Below are positions 54,582 through 62,817 of a DNA stretch of 64,000 nucleotides, piece by piece. The first letter of the stretch is position 1; every line of letters begins with the position of its first letter. Both the position numbers and the translations under genes were made by a program. The notes under the pieces were generated by a model that was not told where the DNA came from, did not search any database, and saw only the letters and a list, made by a program, of their open reading frames with translations. This stretch comes from Phaeosaccion multiseriatum (taxonomy: Eukaryota > Ochrophyta, other classes). The stretch is from positions 2,914,001 to 2,978,000 of the forward strand of contig OZ218952.1 in the NCBI GenBank assembly GCA_965112735.1, given 5' to 3'.

Positions 54582-55017
54582 AGGGATAGAGGCAGGCAGG
54601 GTTGGGCTTTGGACGCCTTTCCCTCGGCATAATATATGCGACACACTTTCCTTCCCCCATGGTGTTGTGGTCTAGTGTATTGAGTGTAGTTACGCTGTCC
54701 TGCGGCGCGACTACATCTGTGCAAAGAGCCAGGAAGATAGCCAACTCATTCTCTCGTGGTTGGGGACCAAGGAAGAGGAGAAGGAGGGAGAAGGAGGGAG
54801 AGGAGAGGTACCCCCTCGCCATTTGCAAAATACAACCAACTGGCCGATTTGCCTCTCGGGATAATTTTTCGAAACTGTATCCGAGCACAGGAGTAGATAG
54901 GCAAAAAAGCATAGGAGAAAGAAGCGCCACCAAGGAAAAGAAAAGAAAAATTGCGAATGTGAAGAGAAGAGAGGTGTAGACAAGCGACAGAGGTGAAGAA
55001 AAACAAATAGCAGAAAG
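54582..55017. other. LSm4 3' region and upstream region of the next gene
   Basis: No gene is supported. The sequence just upstream of 55018 is purine-rich. A single CGAAACTGTATCC near 54868 is only a weak match to the inverted CAGTTTC element. Confidence 0.35.
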
Positions 55018-56131
55018 ATGAGGGGAAGCCAGAGCACGTCTGCGTTGCACGTGAAGAAGCCAGGCAACAAGAGCTCCAGACGTACTCCGGCGCTGTTTCG
55101 GAATAGAACCGCGCCAGGAGGACACTTGCTGCCGGTTTTGCAGCGTGAGGTGGGGGCGGTGAAGAAATGGGAGGCTCGACACCATACTGCCTTCGAGCTG
55201 CGAGACTTTACCAAGAAAGAGATTATGGGTATAACAGGAAAGGATTACAGAGGGAGAGGACTCGACATGGACACAAGCACGCAGGGTGGGGGAAAGAAGC
55301 TGCAGAACAAGCAGGTTTGTGAATTGTCAAAGAAAGCACAAGCCTGGCTGTCCGCTGGTCGTCGACAGCTCCTCTCACTCATGATCTCATCCGTAAGTAC
55401 ACCGACGGTTGATGCTTGTGTACTCGCTCTTCGTTTGCGGCAGGACTATGTGGACTATGCGAAAGCGCATTTGAAAAGCGAGGACCCCGTGGCTGAGGTT
55501 GAGTGGCATGGCCAGTCTCTGGGAGCCGCGACATCAACCTACACACTGCGTCTGTACGCTTCCTACTACGGGAGGAATCACTCCCCCCTTCTCATCGCAA
55601 CAGACGAGGAATCTGGTGAGGAGTTCTTCTGCTCACTCTCCCCGAGCAAGATTGCGGTAAGGAAGTTAGGGGAAGGGCCATGGCGGCATGGGAGGCATGG
55701 GAGGCAAAGGCCGGCGGAGAGGCCGTGGCCGGAGCCAAGGGCGAGCCTCCTTCGAACAGCTTTGCTTCCTCCGTTCCCCAATTCCCTTCCCTACGCCCCA
55801 TCGTACTCATTCGTCTGCTACCCACCCACCCATCCCCCCCCCCCCTCCGCCCCTCGACATGGCGCAGAGATGGCATCTGCCGCCTCTGCCAAGGGACCAG
55901 CAGAAGTGGTCTCAATGGAGCTCCACTTTCGCTCATCGCGTGCGCTTTTCTCCCATGAATGGGCGGCTGGAAGTGGCGTCAGAGGCTCTGGACCCAAGCA
56001 CAGGCCTGCCCGCCGCATTCACCCTCGCGCGTCTGTCCCGCAGAGATCGCTGCCTCGGTACCTCGTGGGAGAACCCCAGACTTGTCGAGCTCTCCGGAAA
56101 GAGAGTCAGTGACTTCTTCCGCTACTTCTGA
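55018..56131 (+). CDS. Conserved-looking protein of unknown function
   Basis: Exon 1 (55018-55656) and exon 2 (55868-56131) join in phase 0 and give 300 residues. A 51-bp segment inside exon 1 (55393-55443) has a perfect donor (TCC|GTAAGT) and an acceptor (GCGGCAG), is divisible by three and has no stop, so a 283-residue spliced form is equally possible. The N-terminus is basic and Ser-rich with PGNKSSRRTPALFRNR, possibly a mitochondrial or plastid presequence without a signal peptide. Later segments include KKWEARHHTAFELRDFTKKE, DYVDYAKAHLKSEDPVAEVE, YYGRNHSPLLIATDEESGEE and RWHLPPLPRDQQKWSQW. I do not recognise a family. The mixed, non-repetitive composition argues that it is real. Confidence 0.6.
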
Positions 56132-56511
56132 ATCTCGTGTTTCATTACTTTTAGCCCACACAAGTAGAGCACCGAATGGAGGCTCCCTCTCTTACGAATC
56201 TCGTTCTGACTGCAAGGAAGTGCTTCATTTCCATCCTCCTTGTAGGTAGGGTGCGTGGTGTGAAATTCAACTCGCCTCCGTCAACGACGAGCAGCAAACC
56301 CCCCCCCCAAAGGGTGCGTGTGTATGCACACTACCGAAGCTTCGCTCTGCAGAATACTGCACATAGCATGGCCTTGCACCACAGCCGTACATGACGTGCC
56401 AGTGACTGGCCTTGAGCGCCGTGGTCATCCCAAAGAGCACTGCAGGCGTGTACATGGTGTCCTTCGCTCCGCCCCTCCTAGCCCGTCGCTAAGCCGCCTC
56501 GCTGACTGGCC
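56132..56511. other. Convergent intergenic region
   Basis: 3' ends of the unknown gene and the ankyrin gene. It contains CATTACTTTTAGCCC at about 56144 (a copy of the TTACTTTTA element outside a start region) and no gene. Confidence 0.4.
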
Positions 56512-57630
56512 TCACTGAGGGGGCGCTTGGCTCAGGACAGTCTTCCAACTGCGGCCCTCTCGCGCGTCGCTACACTGGTATGCTTGAGGGGGGAGATGGC
56601 CCAACTGCGCCAGCACAAACAACAACCAGCGGGAGACCCACCCAAACGCAGTGGTGCAGCCGCCACAATCCGTAGATAGGCTGCAAGCCGTCCAAGATCG
56701 TAGTAAATGATATCCAGCGAGAAGTACAGCCAGCGAGGGCCACATGCGCAAAGACGAGGAAGAGAGGGGTGTGTGTCTAGGTCCAGCCCGACATTCCTCC
56801 TCGCCCCTCACTTCCAGTCCCACCAAACGAGAAGGGTGAACACCAACACCACTAGGCCCGTGTACATTGCACACCCTGTCTTCCGTCGTGCAGGTGAAGA
56901 AGATGGCTCCGCGGTTCTTACTGCCCACTGTGTACAGATGGCACAGTATCAGAAAGGACGGGGGGGGGGTGGTAGGAGAGGGCGTAAATCTACACGTCGA
57001 ATGCTCGGCGAATAGTTCAAGGAAAGCCAAACGAAACAGGACCGCGGGAGGCGTACAGCTTCGAGGAGAAGGGATAAGGTGTAATCCATCCACTTCAGGT
57101 TGCTCACACCACCCCACACGCACCGGAGTCAGCTTATAGTCCATGCTGCGGCCCAGGCTCGGTCCAGAGGGAGCCCCGTCGACCTTTCGCCTTCGAGGTT
57201 GGGCTGTTTCGGTGGGAGTTGTCTCTCTCGCTGTTTGCTGGAACATGTCCACGACCTCATCCCCTTCCTCGTCCGAGGAGCGGCGTGAAACTACTGGGGT
57301 GCCGCCATTCGCGTGCAGAGGGTGCTCTGGGTCTGCCCCTCTCTCCAGCAGGCAACGTACAATCTCCATGTTGCCACGAGCGACGGCACGGTCGAAGGCC
57401 GTTTGTCCAGCCATGTTTTCTCCGTCCACATCGGCTCCGGCCTGGATCAGCATCTCTACGATACTGACGCTTCCGCTATCAGCTGCCTCGATCAGAGCTG
57501 TGGTTCCTCCCTCCTGCCGATTGACTAGTAGCGCAAGCCCTAACCCACCCCGCCCGCGCTTCTGGTTCAGTATCTCTTGCACCTCCTTCTCGGCTCCCAT
57601 CCCGGCCGCCATGATCAGCATGTCGCTCAT
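56512..57630 (-). CDS. Ankyrin-repeat protein, 3' structure uncertain
   Basis: From ATG 57630 (MSDMLIMAAG) the frame shows ankyrin repeats at about residues 1-107: GGTTALIEAADSGSVSIVEM with LIQAGADVDGEN, and AGQTAFDRAVARGNMEIVRC with LLERGADPEHP. A basic linker with ETAQPRRRKVDGAP follows. The frame then stays open to 56512 (372 residues), but the last 190 residues change in character and include hydrophobic stretches (PSLAVLLAGYHLL, WVSRWLLFVLAQLG). Sequences such as CTGTACACAG near 56930 and CCG|GTGCGTGT near 57124 could be splice sites. So this is either an ankyrin protein with membrane segments or a spliced gene whose true tail differs. An upstream in-frame ATG at 57696 would add 22 residues. 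Confidence 0.6.
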   Translation of the reverse strand: MSDMLIMAAGMGAEKEVQEILNQKRGRGGLGLALLVNRQEGGTTALIEAADSGSVSIVEMLIQAGADVDGENMAGQTAFDRAVARGNMEIVRCLLERGADPEHPLHANGGTPVVSRRSSDEEGDEVVDMFQQTARETTPTETAQPRRRKVDGAPSGPSLGRSMDYKLTPVRVGWCEQPEVDGLHLIPSPRSCTPPAVLFRLAFLELFAEHSTCRFTPSPTTPPPSFLILCHLYTVGSKNRGAIFFTCTTEDRVCNVHGPSGVGVHPSRLVGLEVRGEEECRAGPRHTPLSSSSLRMWPSLAVLLAGYHLLRSWTACSLSTDCGGCTTAFGWVSRWLLFVLAQLGHLPPQAYQCSDAREGRSWKTVLSQAPPQ

Positions 57631-57850
57631 CTTAGGGGAGCAAATTGCCGAGATACTCAAACCCCGTGGTGGTGGAGAGGCCAACCTGGTCGGCACAGGA
57701 TCTTGCGTTCGGCAGTGGACCTTTCTCCTCCCTCCAAGTCCCCCTCTCTGTAATCTTGTGGGCGGGCGGTTGGATCTCGGTTGCCTCGATTTTACTTTTA
57801 CGTAGCCCTCCTCCCTTTCCCGTACACTCTCTCTTCCTTCCTCTCTCCTG
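57631..57850. promoter_or_regulatory. Divergent promoter, ankyrin gene / SET gene
   Basis: 220 bp between start codons. Contains CGATTTTACTTTTACGTAGC near 57786-57805, a copy of the TTACTTTTA element. Confidence 0.5.
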
Positions 57851-60486
57851 ATGAAGCTATTACGCTCAGCACCAGGGCTTCTGCTAAGCTGGGTGAGCTT
57901 GGAGCTGATCTCACTCCGGGGCAGCAGCCATGCCTTCTCTCATGTGGCTTTGTTTAGCAAATTACATGAGTCGCCGCAGCCTCGATCATCCCTGAAGCGA
58001 AAGAGAGGCACGGCCGTGAGGTCTTCAGACGCAGACGCGTCTGACAGTGCTGATAGAATAGGTGCTTTCAATGTGTGGTTAGGGGAGCAAGGGGTGCAGC
58101 GAGACGGACTGCAAGTCACGACGTTCAACGATGGTCTGAGGGGGGTCATCGCAACCAAGGACTTTGAGAAGGGAAGTGTTGTCTTGCGCGTGCCGCTCAA
58201 GGCTGTATTATCAGGTGAGCGGATTGGACGAGGGAAAAGGATTGAGTCAGGAAGCGGATGGAAAGAGAGAGAGAACCCGAGAGGACTCTACTGTTGATGG
58301 ACGAAGGTTGATGGAAGGTCTTGCTCCCCCCCCTTATGACTCTTTTACGTAGCCTGACAAGCATCTCCCACCCCCTCGCGCAGATGCTCCCGACCAATTC
58401 GCTGAGGCCATTGCTGTTCCACCGGCCAAGGCGAAGGAGAGCGCAAGAGACGTGCACTGGATTGGGCGCTTGTCCGCCGTCCTAGCTCACCACCGCAGCC
58501 TTGGCAAGGCCTCTCGCTTTCAGCCCTACGTAGACATGCTGCAGGACCCGCCTTCGCTGCCAGCGGAGTGGACGGAGGAGGACGTTGCTGCGCTGCAAAA
58601 TCCAGCTTTGGCAGGCCGAGTGCAACTTGTGCGGGACATGAAGGTATCGATCTGTCAGAGGAGGATGCGTCCGCTGGCGACACCCGTGAGGAAGGGATTG
58701 CACTGCTTGCATCTCTCTCTCTCGTTCTCCCTCGCCCCCCTTCTCCCTCTCTCTCTCAAATTGAGCCTGCCTTCCCTTAATGCGTGCTTTGGAACATTAA
58801 CAACAGAGCGATCTTTTTAGACAAGTGGAGCAGCTGCAGGAGTGGGAAGGAAGCAGGAGCGGCGGCGGGGGCTTCGGAGGTGGTCCCCAGCGGGGGAGCA
58901 TTACATTGGAACACTTTGAACACAGCTTCAAGAACGTCTTATCCCGGACCTATCTAGTAGACCCCATAGAACGGCGCTGCCTTGTGCCCCTGCTCGACAT
59001 GATGAACCACAACACCCTCGGGAACACACCCACGGACGTGCGCCTCACAGATGATGAGGTCTGTCTAACCACCAACTACCCCATCAAGAGGGGAGATCAA
59101 GTTTACCTCAACTATGGAGAAAAGGTACGGGGCAAGGGCCCAGCCAGCGCGCTGAGAGTCGAGTCGGTTTGGGTCTGTTTCTGCTGCTGCCGCTGGCAGG
59201 GTCTTGTGTCTTGCTAGTCTGGCTTGTCCAGCTTGTCTTGCTTGCTTCATCGCCGACCTCTCGCGTCTCTGGCGGGCTGCTCTGACGCCCGTGTCAGCAA
59301 CGACGAGGGGAGGGACACGCCTAAGGAGATCCTCCCGTCTCAAGAGAAGCGAATGTGTTCCCAAACTCCCTCCCTCCCTCCTCATTTCCCTGTCCCGCCT
59401 TGCACTCTTTCTTCTCTTGGCTCAGGACAATGACGACCTGCTTCTATACTACGGTTTTATTCCCGCCAACAATCCATCCGATAACGTGCGGCTCGTAGGG
59501 GGTTTCGGTCCACATGACCTTGAACACATTGAGTCTGATGAACAAATGCCCCCACAGAAGGTGAGAGGGGTGGCGGCGGGGAGGTGCATGTATTGCTTCC
59601 ATGGGCCGCTCTATGCCACATTACTAAAGTTGCCTCTGAGGGAGCAGACACACAAGGGCAGGACACGGTGCAATTGTCAATTGTCTGATTTCAAGAGCGT
59701 TAAAGAGTGGGTGTCTGTCTCTGCGTCAGGGGATACCGTGCATGCTTGTATCCGTGTGTACGTGTGTGTGCGCGTGTGTGTATGGGAGAGATTGGCTTCG
59801 CTTGGCTTGGCTTTTGGCGGCTTGCCCATGTACCTCTTGTGTCTCTGCTTACGGGCGGTGGGGAAGCTTTCTTCCAGTCCCACACCTACAAACCTGGGAA
59901 GGGGAATCGCTCACACATCACCGCCATCGTCTCGCACCCCTTCCCCGGTCGTGCTCGTGCCTGATCCTGTCTGTCTGCCACCCCCCCCCCCCCCGTTCAA
60001 TTCCTCTTTCCTCTCACCCCCCCAAAGATTGGGGCACTGGAGCGGCTCGTGCTCATGTGTCAGAATTCCTTTTTGGTGTTCGGCCACGCCATCCAAGCAG
60101 AGCTCGTCACCGCCCTGCGTATCTTCTACGCCACCCCTGCAGAGTGTCAGGACCGAACGGAGCAGCTGAGCTCTTGGAACGACTTCACAGACCCAGTGTC
60201 AGAGGCCAACGAAGGCCTTGTGCTAAAGTCGTTACAGAAACGGCTGAAAGAGCAAATGGAGGAAGGGTGGAGCACTACCCTGGAGCAGGATCGACAGGCC
60301 CTGGTGGAACTGTCCAAAGGGGCTCAGGTGACACGGGATAGTGGGAGCAGCGAGACGGATGACATTCGGAAGCTCGAAGCGTTACGCTTCTGCATAGCCA
60401 AGAAGGAGATTTTGGACAAGCAGCGCCTCGTCCTCTCCAAGGGAGAGATTACTGTCATGGAGGGCCTGGCTGGTAGCCTGGAATAA
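57851..60486 (+). CDS. Plastid-targeted SET-domain methyltransferase, Rubisco LSMT-like
   Basis: Five exons, 57851-58214, 58384-58643, 58807-59124, 59426-59560 and 60028-60486, 511 residues. The signal peptide ends SSHAF, followed by SHVALFSKL and a basic, Ser-rich stretch: a bipartite plastid presequence. The SET domain is of the split LSMT/SETD3/SETD6 type: GVIATKDFEKGSVVLRVPL, then PYVDMLQDPPSLPAEW, the substrate-pocket LLDMMNHNT (N275, H276) and GDQVYLNYGEK (Y311) with DNDDLLLYYGFIP. The C-terminal helical part (IGALERLVLMCQNS, LRFCIAKKEILDKQR) matches the Rubisco-substrate-binding domain. Such enzymes methylate lysines of plastid proteins such as Rubisco large subunit or aldolase; the actual substrate is unknown. 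The stop lies 8 bp before copy C of the foldback repeat. Confidence 0.9.
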
Positions 60487-60493
60487 AACCCTG

Positions 60494-60600
60494 ATCGACC
60501 CCTGACGTCTTTTCTCGATAGCATACTATCGGGCCCTGAGGGCCCGATGGCAGATAGCACGCCGGCTCACGCTGGCGATAGCAGATAGCAACGCCCGCCT
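60494..60600 (-). repeat. Foldback repeat family, copy C (inverted)
   Basis: Starts CGACCCCTGACG, contains the hairpin CTATCGGGCCC-TGA-GGGCCCGATGG and GCACGCCGGCTC. Its reverse complement aligns block by block with copy A, differing mostly by TACC/TATC exchanges. Confidence 0.75.
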
Positions 60601-60603
60601 GAA

Positions 60604-61480
60604 ATAGACCAAATGACCAAATTGGTACAAAAGTCGTTGCCAGTTGGGAAACTTGAAGGACCAACCCGTCTACATGAAGTCTTCTTCGGAGACATCCATT
60701 ATGAGTATCATTTCGTTCCTTTTGAGATGGAACAGCAAGGCGCATTTGGTCCGTCACGGACCAAATGCGCCTTGCTGTTCACGGACCAAATGCGCCTTGC
60801 TGTTCCATCCCAAATGAAACGAAATGGTACCTCGTGGGGTCATAATGGATGTCTCCACCCTGGCCTTCCATGCCTTTCGGTGGCACCCCATACTTGGTGC
60901 GCTTGGTTGCTTCAGCCTTCTTGGCTGCCGCGAGTGCCTCCTTCGATGCCTTGGCCCTATTGGTGATGTTGGTAGCATCAGTGAGCGTGATGTCAATCAG
61001 CAAAGACTTGTGGCCATCCCCATATTCGTGGTCGAATGGAAGCTCAAACATCCAGGGGGGAGTCGCAATGTCCATCTCCATTTGTTTGGCCACGTGGGCG
61101 TCACCCCTCACGCCGTTGCTCCCCCCTCTCCCCCGTCTCGCGGTGACTGTTCTTGCCCTCATGAAGAAGGGGAAGCTGGTGTTCTGCACTATCCCTCTGC
61201 CCAGGCCCTCACTCTTCTTCTGCGCGACGACAAGTGCCTTCTGCACAGCGTCATGTTGGGGTGTGCTGAGCCCCGTCTTCGTGCAGGTGATGATATGCCC
61301 CTCCGTCAGCGCCTTGCCGGGGCACTTATGGCAATCCTTGCTGTAGATGGGGTCGATACCGAGTCGTCTCCGAATGGCACCTCTGTGTTCCCCGTCCGTG
61401 AGGTGGAGTGCTCCCCCTGCCTTCTTGGTCGGCCGAAGAAGGAGCCACGCACCAGCCCCCTTCATGCTTTGGCTTAGGGC
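60604..61480 (-). mobile_element. Degenerate C-terminal fragment of a retrotransposon polyprotein
   Basis: The frame 61465-60779 on the minus strand reads WLLLRPTKKAGGALHLTDGE, a zinc-binding CHKCPGKALTEGHIITC, HDAVQKALVVAQKKSEGL, then HKSLLIDITLTDATN and AAAKKAEATKRTKYGVPPKG, ending YHFVSFGMEQQGAFGP. This order (CCHC-type knuckle, HDxV helix, DxT strand, AxxxAExxKxxKY, FxPFxxExxGxxGP) is what I recall at the C-terminus of many non-LTR-type reverse transcriptases of algae and fungi. The reverse transcriptase core is absent. The last 25 codons are duplicated in inverted orientation at 60680-60760, so the fragment is broken and rearranged. The family call is from memory of the pattern. Confidence 0.6.
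60688..60862. repeat. Inverted repeat inside the retroelement fragment
   Basis: Left arm 60688-60757 (GAGACATCCATTATGAG to GCGCATTTGGTCCGT) pairs with 60758-60862 on the other strand. The right side carries the block GGACCAAATGCGCCTTGCTG twice in tandem (60757 and 60783). Both arms encode GDIHY and the EQQGAFGP end. Confidence 0.85.
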
Positions 61481-61561
61481 TCTGGCCAGGCCTTCTCCCG
61501 TTCGTCCTGCGCTGGGATCGCTTTCAGGCGTTCCAGAAAGTTTGTCTTCGCCTTCGACGTG

Positions 61562-61645
61562 AGGTCGACCCCTGACGCGCTATCGGGCCCCCCCGCCCCC
61601 GATAGCGCGCTATCGGCCACGGCGGATAGCGTGTCAGGGGGCGAG
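61562..61645. repeat. Foldback repeat family, copy D (short)
   Basis: CGACCCCTGACGCGCTATCG at the left and GGATAGCGTGTCAGGGGGCG at the right form inverted ends. A hairpin CGCTATCGGG/CCCGATAGCG lies between them. Confidence 0.7.
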
Positions 61646-62066
61646 TGAGGAGCTTGGTCAAGCGCTTCTGGGCGCCTCGCCTTTCCCCGTGTCGGCTCTG
61701 TGGGATAAAGGGTCCACCCCCGTCCAACATCTTCGTCTCCTCTGTCCGCCAGCGTGTCTGGCTCCCTCCATCATCGTCATCAACTCCCGGTTCCTCTTCA
61801 TGCTCACCCCCCCCCCCCCCCCTGGGTCTTCGTCACTCCGACCCCCTGGGTCTGCATCGCTATCTGCTTGTTGGCTCATCTGCGGTCCCCTGCTGCACAC
61901 TCTCTTGCCGTCGCACTCGTCTACCAGCTGCGTCGCTCCCATCCACCCCCACCCCAGGTTGTGCCACTTCGGCCCCAGAGTCGCCCTTTTCGTCTGAGTC
62001 TGCTCCATCCCCCTCGGACTGTGTCCCGCCCCCCGGCTCACCCGCAACCGGCTGGTCTCCTCCAGC
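61646..62066. other. Repeat-element sequence without a clear gene
   Basis: Open on both strands but Pro/Ser- or Gly/Arg-rich, with a poly-C run at 61807-61822. Probably part of the same rearranged element as its neighbours. Confidence 0.35.
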
Positions 62067-62398
62067 GGAGGCCCTTCTCCTCCCCAAGGGAGGAAGCTGG
62101 CTGCGAGGTGCGCTCGGGCCCACATACTGTGACCTCCCTCCATGGGCAATCACAGCATCGATGTACAGCACGGCGCCCATCATCTCCCACATGAACGGCA
62201 GTGATGGAGAGAGTACATCGATGCTGTGATTGCCCATGGAGGGAGGTCACAGGCTCCATCTGTTGCCGTTCATGTGGGAGATGATGGGCGCCGCGCTGTA
62301 CATCGATGCTGTGACTGCCCATGGAGGGAGGTCACAGTATGTGGGCCGGAGCGCACCTTGCAGCCAGCTTCCTCCCTTGGGGAGGAGAAGGGCCTCCG
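62067..62398. repeat. Large palindrome with 140-150 bp arms
   Basis: The left arm 62067-62206 and right arm 62249-62398 are inverted copies with few differences, sharing CCTTCTCCTCCCCAAGGGAG, TGACCTCCCTCCATGGGCAA, CAGCATCGATGTACAGC and CATCATCTCCCACATGAACG. A third 40-bp copy of the GATGCTGTGATTGCCCATGG part lies in the 42-bp spacer. No coding function is clear on either strand. Confidence 0.9.
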
Positions 62399-62817
62399 GT
62401 CTGCTGACGTGGCCGTGGGTGAGCAACACAGCCCATCCTCTAGGGAGGGACTTGAGGAAGCGCTCCTGCTGGGTGAGAGCACCTTCGGCTGCGTCGGCCT
62501 TGGGCGTGCTGGGGAGTTGGTCATAGATACGAGCTGCAGCTTGTATTAGACGGAGATGGTAGCCCAAATGGCTGGGGGGCACGAACATCTGCACATGAGG
62601 GCTGTTGCGAGAGCTGTTTGCGTCATTCGGCGGCGATTGGCCGTGGCGCTCCAGGCGAACGTTACTTTTAGACAACCTGAAGACAATCATCCGAAGGGAG
62701 AAAAATACAAAAGGCACTTTACGGGTGTTATATAAACCTCTTCTCTTCTTCTCCGCTTCCCTCTTCTAGAGGGGCCCTTGCCCCTTTCCCTCTGAAGGGA
62801 GCTTTATTCAACCTGTC
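62399..62817. promoter_or_regulatory. Right flank of the element and upstream region of the HECT-like gene
   Basis: The minus strand near 62400-62530 reads YDQLPSTPKADAAEGALTQQ and FLKSLPRGWAVLLTHGHVSR, which looks like a decayed coding piece of the mobile element. GTTACTTTTAGACAACC at about 62661-62677 is a copy of the TTACTTTTA element about 150 bp before the next start. Confidence 0.45.
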
